In this document: positions 53,427-62,880 of the stretch, piece after piece
Layout: every line of letters starts with the position of its first letter
Numbering within the stretch: position 1 is the stretch's first letter
NCBI GenBank assembly: GCA_000403495.2
Contig: KE159810.1
Span: forward strand, 771,272-835,271
Direction: 5' to 3'
Length of the DNA stretch: 64,000 bases
Source of the DNA: Lachnospiraceae bacterium 10-1
Lineage (GTDB): Bacteria > Bacillota > Clostridia > Lachnospirales > Lachnospiraceae
The notes under the pieces: model-generated
What the model was told of the DNA's origin: nothing
The model's input: only the letters and a program-made list of their open reading frames with translations
The model's database searches: none
Program-made: the position numbers and the translations under genes

Positions 53427-54668
53427 TTATGAAATTTGTGTATTGCTCTGCTCATATAATTTAATTATAGTGACAACTCCCAGCTCTTCACACTGTTTGC
53501 GCATCTTCCGGGCATTAGCAAGACTCTTAAATTCTCCCGGCTGTACCACATACCGCATTCCTTCCGGCGCGGTCTGATCGGGTTGCACCGGTGCAACTTC
53601 CATTTTTACTGCCCGTTCAATTAATTGTGCAATATGGTCCCCATAAGAATCTTTCGCTGCTCTTGCTGCTTCTAAACTGCTGTATCCGGAATATCCGGGC
53701 ACAGCCCATTTTCCTGATAACTGTTCAAAGGTTGGCGCGCATCCCTTAGAAACATATTTGTACCTGGGATCAACACAAACCTGTACCAGCGGTTCTGCAG
53801 ATGCATATGCTTTAAGATGCTGAATCTGTGCCCGAATTCCTGTCCTTGCATCCGGAAAAGAAAGCCCCGGCACACCGCCTGTAGCTCCGAGTCCTGCGTA
53901 ATTATGCTGGTATGACTGTACATCACCGCCAAATCTAAAATAGCCTGTCTCAATAAGGCTCTGGCAAAATGCCCCGTCACCTCTTACGCCTTCTTTTTCT
54001 CCCTCTTCCAGAAAGATTTCTGCCACGTGGAGATAACTTGCAGCCTGTGGATTTACAGACAACAGCAAATCATTCAATTGTTCTTTCGTTGCAACGCTGG
54101 TTCCCATGATGGGGGTTTCATTCGTAATAACAGGGATACTGACATGATCCCATAAAGCTGCAAAAATCGCTGCAGCAATTCCCTGTGCGCCTCCTGCTGC
54201 CTGATACGTGTCTATATCCTCTTGGTTGTCACAGAAGCATACTTCTATCAGCATGGACTTTGCTTTTGTCTTTCGAATTACGTAAAGGTCGGAACCTGCC
54301 TTAACACCCCGGTTTGTAAAGCCAAGCTCCGATAAATTGGCGCATACGTCTAAGGCATCCTGATACTGCCTGCCCTCATAAGTGTAGACCTCTGCACCGT
54401 GTCCCTTATGGGTACCGGATGCATTAAAATGTATGGATATAAACCAGTCTAATTCCTGCCTGTTGGCCAATGCGACTGCTGCCGCTAAGTATTCATTCTG
54501 TGTATTTGCATGGTCTATGGTGCAGTCGATCACGTCAACACCTGCTGTCTTAAGCAGATCCATAAGGGCATGTCCCACCAGCCTTGTATGTTCTGACTCC
54601 TTTATAATGCCAGCGGCACCATATCCGGCACCGCTTATGGTATGTCCGCAGTTAATTCCTATCATCAT
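53427..54668 (-). CDS. Bifunctional phage endolysin (amidase plus glucosaminidase)
   Basis: A 413-residue lysin with two catalytic domains. The N-terminal Amidase_3 zinc domain (about 1-175) has INCGHTISGAGYG, the Glu in KESEHTRLVG, HFNASGTHKGHGAE and LIEVCFCDN, so all zinc ligands and the catalytic Glu are kept. The second domain (about 185-325) is glucosaminidase-like with SLIETGYFRFGG and YAGLGATGG. The end (about 365-405; YVVQPGEFKSLANARKMRKQC) is a SPOR-like binding module. Such two-activity enzymes cut both the stem peptide and the glycan. It is four bases downstream of the holin gene. Confidence 0.9.
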   Translation of the reverse strand: MMIGINCGHTISGAGYGAAGIIKESEHTRLVGHALMDLLKTAGVDVIDCTIDHANTQNEYLAAAVALANRQELDWFISIHFNASGTHKGHGAEVYTYEGRQYQDALDVCANLSELGFTNRGVKAGSDLYVIRKTKAKSMLIEVCFCDNQEDIDTYQAAGGAQGIAAAIFAALWDHVSIPVITNETPIMGTSVATKEQLNDLLLSVNPQAASYLHVAEIFLEEGEKEGVRGDGAFCQSLIETGYFRFGGDVQSYQHNYAGLGATGGVPGLSFPDARTGIRAQIQHLKAYASAEPLVQVCVDPRYKYVSKGCAPTFEQLSGKWAVPGYSGYSSLEAARAAKDSYGDHIAQLIERAVKMEVAPVQPDQTAPEGMRYVVQPGEFKSLANARKMRKQCEELGVVTIIKLYEQSNTQIS

Positions 54669-54672
54669 AAGA

Positions 54673-55161
54673 TCATTCCCCCTTCTGTTCGATCTTATTT
54701 TTTAGTACTGCTATGTAATTCTTAAGCCAGTCAGGTACAGGCGCGCCCATTCTTCCTGCATTCTCAATAATCGACAGGGCTTCATTGAGTAGATACCATA
54801 CCGTAACCATGATCCCAAAAAACGCTTTTAGGGTAATTTCAAGTCCAAGGTCTGACGCAACATGCAGGATAACCCAGTCCACCATCATTGCCACTGCGAT
54901 TATACACAGATATCCTACTTTTTTAATGATTCCCTTTGCCCCTTTCTTGGAATTCCATCCGTAGGCAGAATCATCCGGATGGTCAATCGCTTCTGTTTTG
55001 CTGGCCAGCATACCGGTAATATAATCAATCACCATTGCCACTGCCAGAACCAGAAGAACATAAAATAATACTCCCAGCCTTGCAAACAGCCATGCTGCTA
55101 CTGCTGATACCATTCCTGCTGCCCCTAATGTTACTGTTTTTACTGTGTTTACATTTTCCAT
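54673..55161 (-). CDS. Phage holin
   Basis: A 162-residue holin of the toxin-secretion/lysis (Holin_4) type. Three to four membrane segments (AAWLFARLGVLFYVLLVLAV, YLCIIAVAMMVDWVILH, LKAFFGIMVTVWYLLNEA) surround the family signature DYITGMLASKTEA, and the charged C-terminus follows. The start at 55161 is chosen because AAGGAGAAG precedes it. It opens the membrane so that the endolysin gene product, encoded four bases downstream, reaches the wall. Confidence 0.92.
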   Translation of the reverse strand: MENVNTVKTVTLGAAGMVSAVAAWLFARLGVLFYVLLVLAVAMVIDYITGMLASKTEAIDHPDDSAYGWNSKKGAKGIIKKVGYLCIIAVAMMVDWVILHVASDLGLEITLKAFFGIMVTVWYLLNEALSIIENAGRMGAPVPDWLKNYIAVLKNKIEQKGE

Positions 55162-55212
55162 TTTCATCTTCTCCTTTTTAAATTTATTTTTGATTTTGCC
55201 TTTTCGGCAATA

Positions 55213-55245
55213 TAAAAACCAGATACATTTCTGCATCTGGCTTAT
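55213..55245 (-). terminator. Terminator between the fibre gene and the holin
   Basis: CCAGATGCA and TGTATCTGG pair across GAAA with one G-U, followed by TTTTTATA on the minus strand. It separates the tail from the lysis transcript. Confidence 0.75.
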
Positions 55246-55263
55246 GACCAATATTAAATACCT

Positions 55264-56481
55264 TTATTCTGTTTGTAATACTGACTCAAGGGCTGTAATT
55301 CTCGCTTCTAATGTGGCATACTTTTCATCTGTGTATTGCTTTGCATCAGCAAGCGCTTTCTTTGCTGATAATGTCTGAACAACAATGGCCTCCTCATTAT
55401 TTGTTTCCACACTTGATTTCAGGATTGCCCCCTGATTTCCAAATATATAAAGCTGGCCGAATGCTTTTGTAATACAGTTCATTGTTAGTTCAGGGGAAAT
55501 TTCTATCAGATCGTCTATTGTCTTATCCGCAAAATTTTCACCTTTTTTAACCACCATCATTTCATGATTGTTTAAAAAGATCAGGCAGCTATTAAAATAG
55601 ATGCCATCTACGAAGCCAAAATTAATGTCTCTGCTAAGTACCATCTTCTCGTCAGAATCTATCACTTTCGACAATACATAATTATCCTCACTGTATAAAC
55701 GCATATAGTATAATTCATTTTTGCATTCAAAAACGGGTGTTAACAGATTTGTTGAGCTATTATTTATTTCAATTTCTTTTTTTTCGTAACTATTAACCAC
55801 ATAAATTCCATTTATATATGACGTACTTGAACCATTCTTAAATCTTCCACTACAGGATACCATAAACTTATTTAAATTATTATCCACAGAAAGCAACGGA
55901 TTAAGAACCTCAAACTCATGTATTATCAATTCTCCCCATTTGTTTTCCAAATTTCCGGCAAATCTGCAAAGATAGGTGGTTTCTTTTACTGAATTATTTA
56001 CATTTCCTTTTGTCATCTTAATTCCCAGAATATAATATTTGCTGTTTTCCGCATATATCCCAAAATATTCTGAAATCCAGTACCCAAGTCCATTATCATT
56101 AAGATCAGTTTCATTAGGAATTTCCACTTTTTCATATGTAGAAAAATCCAAAGTTGTCACTATTAGTCCTCTTTTATAATTTTTATTCAAAGTAGTGTCT
56201 GCAAAACTATAGTTTCCAACTATAATAAACCTTCTTCCATCCCAGTAAATATCATTGAGTTTGCACTCCTCATACTCAAGTGTGGAAGTCTGCCACACTT
56301 CCCCGTCCTTTGTATACGCAATCGTTCCATCCGCTGTAATAGCTGCCAAATAATCGTTTGCATAGACTGCTTTTGCAAAATTTCCGTAAATGCCTGACTG
56401 CATCTGTATCCAGTTATAATCTTCTATTTCAGTCACAACCGCGCCTTCTGTCAGTGTTGTTATATTTGTTTTTCCAAGCAT
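55264..56481 (-). CDS. Phage tail fibre or receptor-binding candidate
   Basis: A 405-residue protein of beta-rich repeats: several sheet segments of the kind YANDYLAAITADGTIAYTKDG and DIYWDGRRFIIVGNYSF resemble a beta-propeller, and a helical tail (TLSAKKALADAKQYTDEKYATLEARITALESV) likely forms a trimer coiled coil. This is a common layout for phage proteins that contact the host surface. The start at 56481 is chosen for GGAGG eight bases upstream. It lies two bases past the preceding gene stop and ends the tail operon. The identity is inferred from shape and position. Confidence 0.65.
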   Translation of the reverse strand: MLGKTNITTLTEGAVVTEIEDYNWIQMQSGIYGNFAKAVYANDYLAAITADGTIAYTKDGEVWQTSTLEYEECKLNDIYWDGRRFIIVGNYSFADTTLNKNYKRGLIVTTLDFSTYEKVEIPNETDLNDNGLGYWISEYFGIYAENSKYYILGIKMTKGNVNNSVKETTYLCRFAGNLENKWGELIIHEFEVLNPLLSVDNNLNKFMVSCSGRFKNGSSTSYINGIYVVNSYEKKEIEINNSSTNLLTPVFECKNELYYMRLYSEDNYVLSKVIDSDEKMVLSRDINFGFVDGIYFNSCLIFLNNHEMMVVKKGENFADKTIDDLIEISPELTMNCITKAFGQLYIFGNQGAILKSSVETNNEEAIVVQTLSAKKALADAKQYTDEKYATLEARITALESVLQTE

Positions 56482-56483
56482 GG

Positions 56484-57284
56484 TCAACTCCTCCTTACGA
56501 GTATGTTTGCATTTAATTCCTCCACCAGATCAATTGAACTGGTCAGCTCTATATATCCATTATGTGATACTGGCATAATCAAAGCCTTTGATGCAATTTC
56601 AAAAGAATATTCATCAAAATAGACATCACACAGACAGTTCTCTGTAATGATGTCGTTCTCAATCCTGCATACTTTGTTCACAAATTTAACCGGAATGTCT
56701 CTGATAATGATTTCCCTGCTCATGATCTCTTTTGCTACATTTGTATAATTGATCATCCGGTCTTCAATTATATCAAGCTGCTGCTTTATTTCCATTACTT
56801 CAAAAGCATTCAGGGTTTCAAGAATATTGTTTTGTTCTGCCATCAATATATTAAACTGTTCTGCAGTTTTCTCATACTGTGCCATCATTTCCACAATCCT
56901 TTGATACTGTGCAATAATAGCCAGGAATACATCATCTGTGGGCTCTGTAGAAACATTACCTCCTGATATCGCTCCTTCTTTGATATCTATAGTTGCCAGC
57001 GTAGAAGTGACTACTGCTGTATCTTTAATACCGAACACGCCCAGGTACATTCTTCCTGCTCTTGCCATTGCTGCTGCCGGAATTATGCAGGTATCATCAT
57101 TACTTAGCACTGCATACTGTACATTTGACTTATCCTGATAGAACACTGCTGTTTTAGTAAAGCCATCCCACGAATCATCAAAGGCAAATTTGCAGGAATC
57201 AAAGTTGCTGTCGCCGGATGCAATGATTTCCGTATTCTGGATTGTCAGAAGCTGTTTCTCTAATAAGATTTGTATTTGTGCCAT
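56484..57284 (-). CDS. Phage baseplate upper protein-like
   Basis: A 266-residue protein. The N-terminal strand-rich domain (about 1-110; SNFDSCKFAFDDSWDGFTKTAVFYQ) resembles BppU-type baseplate upper proteins of siphophages. A coiled-coil stretch (about 120-195; IIAQYQRIVEMMAQYEKTAEQF) leads to a short C-terminal sheet. AAAGGAAA precedes the ATG. It lies just upstream of the fibre gene and would link the fibre to the tail tip. Confidence 0.7.
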   Translation of the reverse strand: MAQIQILLEKQLLTIQNTEIIASGDSNFDSCKFAFDDSWDGFTKTAVFYQDKSNVQYAVLSNDDTCIIPAAAMARAGRMYLGVFGIKDTAVVTSTLATIDIKEGAISGGNVSTEPTDDVFLAIIAQYQRIVEMMAQYEKTAEQFNILMAEQNNILETLNAFEVMEIKQQLDIIEDRMINYTNVAKEIMSREIIIRDIPVKFVNKVCRIENDIITENCLCDVYFDEYSFEIASKALIMPVSHNGYIELTSSIDLVEELNANILVRRS

Positions 57285-57352
57285 ATATTTTCCTTTCTAT
57301 TAATTTTCATATCCTTTGACTTAGCAAAGAAAACAGTAACCATTATATGTTT

Positions 57353-57901
57353 TTAATAAATCCCAGCAATCAATACTGCAATATTTTTAGATGCGGAATC
57401 TGCTTGTTTTAAAGTTAATGAAAAAGTAAGGTTAATGTTCTCACCGTTTCCACCTCCCCCACAGAAAAGCATTTTATAATAGTCAAAAATATTGCCTGAA
57501 AAATTATCTTGAGTATAGATTTCTTTCATTTCATATGTATTTGCGGCACCCATGCCAATAGATAATTCACCTGGAAAATTTTTAAGTTTATTTCCTCTTC
57601 TGTATAAACAAAAAATCAGAATATTTTTGTATCCTTTTTGCATGGTAATATTAACAGTAGTGCTTATCGGTGTTGATGTTGAAGTGGAATATACATATGT
57701 AAGTACCTCAATACTTCCAATTCCCCCACCTCCACTGCTAAAAGGGATCACTGTATCAGCACCCGTCTCTGCATCCGTCACCACATATCCCGGCTTTCCG
57801 TCAGCATCCTTTCCAAACCTTACACCACCGTTTACCTGTGTTATCTTTTCAGACAATTCTTCGTCTGTCAGCCTAACTTTCCCTAAATCTGTCTGCGCCA
57901 T
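57353..57901 (-). CDS. Phage tail-tip accessory protein
   Basis: A 182-residue protein whose start (LTDEELSEKITQVNGGVRFG) and next segment (DADGKPGYVVTDAETGADTV) recur in fibre genes of gut Clostridia phages. A glycine-rich hinge SSGGGGIGS (about 55-62) is followed by a strand-rich domain with CGGGGNGENINLTFSL. GGAGGG sits in the end of the preceding gene. A role in fibre or tip assembly is inferred from position. Confidence 0.6.
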   Translation of the reverse strand: MAQTDLGKVRLTDEELSEKITQVNGGVRFGKDADGKPGYVVTDAETGADTVIPFSSGGGGIGSIEVLTYVYSTSTSTPISTTVNITMQKGYKNILIFCLYRRGNKLKNFPGELSIGMGAANTYEMKEIYTQDNFSGNIFDYYKMLFCGGGGNGENINLTFSLTLKQADSASKNIAVLIAGIY

Positions 57902-57904
57902 AAA

Positions 57905-59545
57905 TTATCCCTCCAATTTATAAATAAGATGTCCGTTATTATCAATATAAAAATTGCTTGCCTGTGTTTCCGAATCTGAAATTACCCACAAATGCCCGTC
58001 TTCACGGATTTCAAAAGCATATATTCCTGCTGAACCATCTCCACCACTTCCGCCTGCACTTCCCGGTTCTCCTTTTTCCCCTTTCGGTATTGTGAAATTG
58101 AGCACTATCTCGCCATCTGCTCCCACGTCTTCCACTGCTGCCTGTGATCCCGGTTCGCCAGTAGTTACCGTACCAATCCTGATTTCGGGTGCAGTCCCAT
58201 CTATACCTGCCTCCCCTGCTTCCCCTTTTTCACCCTTAAGGGATAAAAGCCATTCCTCTTCTGTTCCTGCAAAACCATAAACAACTGCGATCTCATAGGC
58301 TGAAAGACCATTTTCACCGCTTGGTATCTGTGATACTGCCTGATTAATAATTTCTTCCAAATCTTCCGTTTTTGAATAATCTGCAAGAATTTCTTCTGTC
58401 TTTTCCTCTGAAATATATCCGGCATCATTATAAAATGAACTGATATTTTTGGGGGATGAAACACTCACAATCCCACCAGTGTTCATATCACTGAACACTC
58501 TTTTGCTTGATCCAAGATAGAACATGGAGTTCTGCGGCTCCGCAATATAAATGTCTGCTTTTGTAAGCAGATAGTTTCCACTAATTCCATGCGGTCTGCT
58601 GATCACCGGAACATATTCACATATATTAAGGGCCTCAATGCTGGAATCTGTCAGGTTTAAATCAACTGCTTTGATCTCATAGGTTTCTTTTAAAGTAATA
58701 AAGGAACCAAACAGCTTTTCTTTGGCCTTTTTAAATAAATTCTGTGGAAGGGTAACATCCTCCCACGTAGATTCGCTTTCAGGAGCATAAATAATTCCGT
58801 ATTCAGATGCTTTTTCCTCATTAACAATATAGTTCTTTCCCTCATTAACGGATGAAATATCTATTTTGACACCCTCCACTTCCGCGCCGATCGGCCGGAT
58901 AGCGGTATAGGTTTCCGTGGCATCCACTTCTGACGACATATCTATCATATTTCTTGAAAATTCAATATTCTGCTTTGATACCGTATCATAATCGGCCAGC
59001 CAGTCAATATAATCACCATCTTTCTCATAGCGGATTCTGACATGACCTCCCAGGGAAGAATTAAAGCATTTATCCTTTAGTGCATTCCATGAATTTAAAA
59101 TGCTTTCACTACTCCTTACGATATAATCATTGGGATCAGTCACCGTTACAATTCCAACTTTAAGCTGCTGCCATTCCATTACCTGTGAATTGTGATTTTC
59201 CACAATCATTGCAAACAGTTCTGCTGGACTTCCTGAAAACGAAAAAGGCTCCATATAGGAGTCATTAAAAAAGGCAAGTTTTCCTTCCACTTCCACAGAC
59301 TTTCCATTGTAGAAATCCTTTTTATCAGAAACTACACGTCCCTTAAATAATACTTCTCCATTCCTCACTACTGATATGACCGGATGCAGTTTTTTAATTG
59401 TGTTGTAGTTCAGATTGCTGTCATAAATCTTAAAAGTAAGACTTCCTGCCGCGTTATCCTCCAAGGTCAGTTTAGGGCTGATCAGCTTTAAATTGGGGTT
59501 CTGTGGGTGGTATATTTGTCGTTCTCCACTGTAAATAATAATCAA
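57905..59545 (-). CDS. Phage tail protein, Gp37-like with collagen-like segment
   Basis: A 546-residue tail-associated protein. The first 350 residues match the Siphovirus ReqiPepy6 Gp37-like/tail-endopeptidase-like fold (SPAELFAMIVENHNSQVMEWQ; YDTVSKQNIEFSRNMIDMSSEVDATETY). Residues about 430-515 have G-x-y triplets of collagen type, such as GEKGEAGEAGIDG and GEKGEPGSAGGSGGDGSAG, a trimer rod. It begins with TTG at 59545, which overlaps the previous stop (TTGA), with GGGGAGG upstream. Confidence 0.82.
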   Translation of the reverse strand: MIIIYSGERQIYHPQNPNLKLISPKLTLEDNAAGSLTFKIYDSNLNYNTIKKLHPVISVVRNGEVLFKGRVVSDKKDFYNGKSVEVEGKLAFFNDSYMEPFSFSGSPAELFAMIVENHNSQVMEWQQLKVGIVTVTDPNDYIVRSSESILNSWNALKDKCFNSSLGGHVRIRYEKDGDYIDWLADYDTVSKQNIEFSRNMIDMSSEVDATETYTAIRPIGAEVEGVKIDISSVNEGKNYIVNEEKASEYGIIYAPESESTWEDVTLPQNLFKKAKEKLFGSFITLKETYEIKAVDLNLTDSSIEALNICEYVPVISRPHGISGNYLLTKADIYIAEPQNSMFYLGSSKRVFSDMNTGGIVSVSSPKNISSFYNDAGYISEEKTEEILADYSKTEDLEEIINQAVSQIPSGENGLSAYEIAVVYGFAGTEEEWLLSLKGEKGEAGEAGIDGTAPEIRIGTVTTGEPGSQAAVEDVGADGEIVLNFTIPKGEKGEPGSAGGSGGDGSAGIYAFEIREDGHLWVISDSETQASNFYIDNNGHLIYKLEG

Positions 59546-60168
59546 ATTATCCTCCCCTTTCTATACTCCAGTCTGACGCTCCCGTCTCCAGAAACATGCA
59601 GCCTGTTCAGCCCATCTCTAAGGGTAATCTCCGGTATCTCATAAATACCGGTTTTGAGTTCATAGCTGTTTCCTTCATAAGTTACCTTAATATTTCCTCT
59701 GGCTGTGATCGTAAGCATTGCAGGCATTCTTTCATTAATAAGCAGAATATCCTTTGGCGCATTTATTTCTTCTTCATGGATCGTTATCTGATTTTCCATC
59801 TTATAGGGCTTTACTCTTGCATCCAAATTCAGTTCATAGAGTGTTCCAAGCATGGATTCACCAGTAAAGGAAAGCCTGCCCTCATAATAAAAGTCCGGCT
59901 CCCTTTCCAGTGTTATTTTCAATCTTTTTCCATGCAAGTCATTTTTCATCCTGTCCTTATCCTTTTCACAAAACAGGGTAAATTTAAAGCTGATTTTTCC
60001 ATCTTCAAAAACTACACCGCCCACTGCCTCTGTCAGGTCTATAGACGAATCACCGCCTGCAATATCTACATAATTTTCTTTAACAGAAGGCGGTGTTATT
60101 CTTGCATAATTCATCACTGCATTGTAATCCTCTCTTGAATGCTTACTTCCAAGTACCGCACCATGCAT
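59542..60168 (-). CDS. Phage distal tail protein
   Basis: A 208-residue protein of the Dit kind. The N-terminal half (about 1-120) has a beta barrel with VDIAGGDSSIDLTEAVGG, FKFTLFCEKDKDRMKNDL and LKITLEREPDFYYEGR. The C-terminal galectin-like half closes with EITLRDGLNRLHVSGDGS. Its place between tape measure and Gp37-like gene is the Dit slot in siphophages. It starts two bases after the tape measure stop. Confidence 0.78.
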   Translation of the reverse strand: MHGAVLGSKHSREDYNAVMNYARITPPSVKENYVDIAGGDSSIDLTEAVGGVVFEDGKISFKFTLFCEKDKDRMKNDLHGKRLKITLEREPDFYYEGRLSFTGESMLGTLYELNLDARVKPYKMENQITIHEEEINAPKDILLINERMPAMLTITARGNIKVTYEGNSYELKTGIYEIPEITLRDGLNRLHVSGDGSVRLEYRKGRII

Positions 60169-60170
60169 TT

Positions 60171-62813
60171 TTAGTTCCGCCTCCCTCTCATATGTGTGAT
60201 TCTTCCAAGTTCTTCATTCATTGGCTGTGCAAGCTCCCCTACCAGTACACCGGAATCAAGAACTATCTGCTGGTTATCAGAAGCAGGAAGATATTCCGCC
60301 AGCAGGTCATAAATTTTATTCAGCACTTCATACAACTGGTCATTGTTTTCTGCAACTGCTGCAGAAATCATATTCATTAAAGTCTGTGTGCCGCTTACTA
60401 CTTCGCTTCCGGCTTCTCCGCCTGCCATAATCTCTCCGGATGAATTAATGCCAAAGGCTGTCGGCTTATCCATGATAACAGGAGCATCCATTGCCTTTTT
60501 ATACCATTCCACGCCTATATGCGGTATGGATGGCGGATTTAAGGAAAAACTCCCTTCCATGCTGAAATGTGGCAGCTTAATATGTGGCAGTTTCCAGTCA
60601 AAGTTGAAGAAATCCTTTAGCTTTTGCACTGTATTAGAAACAAAGTTCTTAACCGCATCCATTTTTTCCGATATGCCGGCCCTCAAGTTATCAATTTTTT
60701 CAAGGCCTTTGGCCCTCAAGGCTTCAAATCCTGCAACTCCTTTTTCCCTTAAGGCATTTATCTTATCGGCTGCCTTGTCCTTTAGCTCATTAAGCTTGGA
60801 AACTGTATTCTCTTTTAGGCTGTTGACCTTTTCTACCGCATCCGTCCTGATCTGATTGAATTTTTCTGCAGTGCTGGATTTCAAATGGTCTATCTTTTCC
60901 GCTGCCCTGTCTTTTAACTCATTGAATTTGGAAACTGTGTTTTCCTTTAATTCATTTACCTTCTGAACTGTATTTTCTTTTATCTCATTAAATTTATTGC
61001 TGGTATTTTCTCTGATATTTTCTACTTTATGAGATATATTTTCCTGCATCTGGTGAAATTTTTCTGCTGTTCTTTCCCCCAGCTCCTTTGTCTTGCTGAC
61101 CACGTTGTCCCTAAGTTCACCGGTTTTTTCAGAAATATTGGAAGCAAAATTGTGAAATCCTGCTTTGATATTCCCTAAAAAATTATCAATAAAACCGCGG
61201 AAAGATTCACAGTTATCGTAAAGCAGCTTAAATCCGCCTGCAAACGGATTCACTAAAAGCAGGGCTAATCCCTGCCAATTCCCTTTTACAAAATCAATAA
61301 TTCCCCCAAAGAAGCCTTTTATTGCATCAACCGCACTGCCAACTGTATTTTTAATATTTTCCCATGTTTTTCCGGCCCATTCCTTTATTTCATCCCAGTT
61401 TTTATATAGCAGCACACCTATGGCAATCGCCGCACCAATCACTGCAATTATAATCCATACTGGTGCCGGAATTGCTGCAAGTGCCGGAATCAGTCCGCCT
61501 GCTCCGCCGACTTTTCCGATTAATCCCCCAATTCCTCCCACAAGTTTACTGCCTACACTGATAATAGAACCAACTCCGGTTGCTACCTTTCCAAAAAATA
61601 TTAAAACCGGCCCTGCTGCCGCAAGCACTGCTGCCACTGCAATGATCAGCTTTTTGGTTCCATCATCCAAGCCTGCAATCCAGTCACATACCTTGGAAAG
61701 CCATGCTACCGCCTGCTTCAAATAGGGCATGATAAGCGTAACAAACTGAATCGCCAGACTTTCAAGCTGCGATTTAAGCAATGTTAATTGACCGTTTAAG
61801 TTATCATTCATTGTATCAGCCATCTGCTTTGCCGCTCCGCTGCTACCATTTATTGCAGTACTTAGCTTATCGTAGTCTGATGATGAAGCATTTAAAATAG
61901 CCAATAGCCCTTTTTTGGCCTCTTCCCCCGCTATTGTAGATGCTATTTCCGCTTTCTGTTCTGTAGTTAGCCCCTTTGTAGCCTCACGCAGCTCTGACAT
62001 GACATCCCCAAAATTTCTTGCTGTACCATCTGCATTATAAAACTCAACTCCCAATCCATTAATGCAATCTGCTGCACCATTGGTATTGGTGGCCAGTCGA
62101 GATATAATAGCATTAAGTGAAGTTCCTGCCATGCTTCCTTTAATTCCACTGTTAGCCATCAAACCAATTGCAAGAGCTACATCCTCCATACTGTAGCCCA
62201 TAGTGCCTGCCATAGTCCCTGCATATTTAAAGGTTTCCCCCATCAGCTCCACATTGGTATTCGCATTGCCAGACGCCGCTGCCATGACATCTGCAAGTCT
62301 TCCTGCATATCCGGCACTGTAGCCCATAGCGGTTAATGCATCTGTCACAATATCAGAAGTTGTTCCCAGCTCTGCTCCCGAAGCTGCTGCAAGGTTAAGA
62401 ACCCCTTCAAGACCATCTAACATATCCCCTGTTTTCCATCCGGCCATTGCCATATATGTAAGAGCTTCGGCGGATTCAGAAGCTGAAAACTTAGTTGTTT
62501 TTCCCATTTCTTCCGCTTTATTTCTTAAAGCCGCTAAATCTTCACCTGTAGCACCGGAAATTGCACCTACCTGTGACATTGCAGCCTCAAAGCTCGCTGT
62601 CGCCTGAACAGCTTTTGTCCCGATATACGTAATAGGGGTTGTAAGTCCAAGGCTCAATTTTGTTCCCAGCCTCGTTGCATTTGTCCCTATAGTTTCAAAT
62701 TTATCTGACATTTTTTGAGAAAAAGACTGTGCCCTGTCATTTGTTTCATCAATTGCATTGTTAGCTTCCGAATTTCTTACTGCAATTGTTCCAAATAATT
62801 TAAACAATTCCAT
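60171..62813 (-). CDS. Phage tail tape measure protein
   Basis: An 880-residue protein that sets tail length and forms a channel for DNA entry. The N-terminal TP901-like region (about 30-370) has TASFEAAMSQVGAISGATGE and LNGQLTLLKSQLESLAIQF. Hydrophobic membrane-like segments lie at about 385-480. A long helical part (about 560-760) is built of repeats such as VSKFNELKDRAAEKIDHLKS, near 22 residues each. The ATG at 62813 is preferred. It is separated from the tail chaperone gene by a terminator hairpin. Confidence 0.93.
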   Translation of the reverse strand: MELFKLFGTIAVRNSEANNAIDETNDRAQSFSQKMSDKFETIGTNATRLGTKLSLGLTTPITYIGTKAVQATASFEAAMSQVGAISGATGEDLAALRNKAEEMGKTTKFSASESAEALTYMAMAGWKTGDMLDGLEGVLNLAAASGAELGTTSDIVTDALTAMGYSAGYAGRLADVMAAASGNANTNVELMGETFKYAGTMAGTMGYSMEDVALAIGLMANSGIKGSMAGTSLNAIISRLATNTNGAADCINGLGVEFYNADGTARNFGDVMSELREATKGLTTEQKAEIASTIAGEEAKKGLLAILNASSSDYDKLSTAINGSSGAAKQMADTMNDNLNGQLTLLKSQLESLAIQFVTLIMPYLKQAVAWLSKVCDWIAGLDDGTKKLIIAVAAVLAAAGPVLIFFGKVATGVGSIISVGSKLVGGIGGLIGKVGGAGGLIPALAAIPAPVWIIIAVIGAAIAIGVLLYKNWDEIKEWAGKTWENIKNTVGSAVDAIKGFFGGIIDFVKGNWQGLALLLVNPFAGGFKLLYDNCESFRGFIDNFLGNIKAGFHNFASNISEKTGELRDNVVSKTKELGERTAEKFHQMQENISHKVENIRENTSNKFNEIKENTVQKVNELKENTVSKFNELKDRAAEKIDHLKSSTAEKFNQIRTDAVEKVNSLKENTVSKLNELKDKAADKINALREKGVAGFEALRAKGLEKIDNLRAGISEKMDAVKNFVSNTVQKLKDFFNFDWKLPHIKLPHFSMEGSFSLNPPSIPHIGVEWYKKAMDAPVIMDKPTAFGINSSGEIMAGGEAGSEVVSGTQTLMNMISAAVAENNDQLYEVLNKIYDLLAEYLPASDNQQIVLDSGVLVGELAQPMNEELGRITHMRGRRN

Positions 62814-62849
62814 ACTAAAGGGAATCCCCCTTTCTTTTATGCTCATAAA

Positions 62850-62880
62850 AAACACCGGTAATCTGTTTACCGGTGTTTTG
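62850..62880 (-). terminator. Perfect hairpin between tail chaperone and tape measure
   Basis: An 11-bp perfect stem AACACCGGTAA/TTACCGGTGTT with a 5-base loop and a T run on the minus strand, starting one base after the chaperone stop. It looks like an intrinsic terminator but lies inside the tail operon, so partial read-through is likely. Confidence 0.82.
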
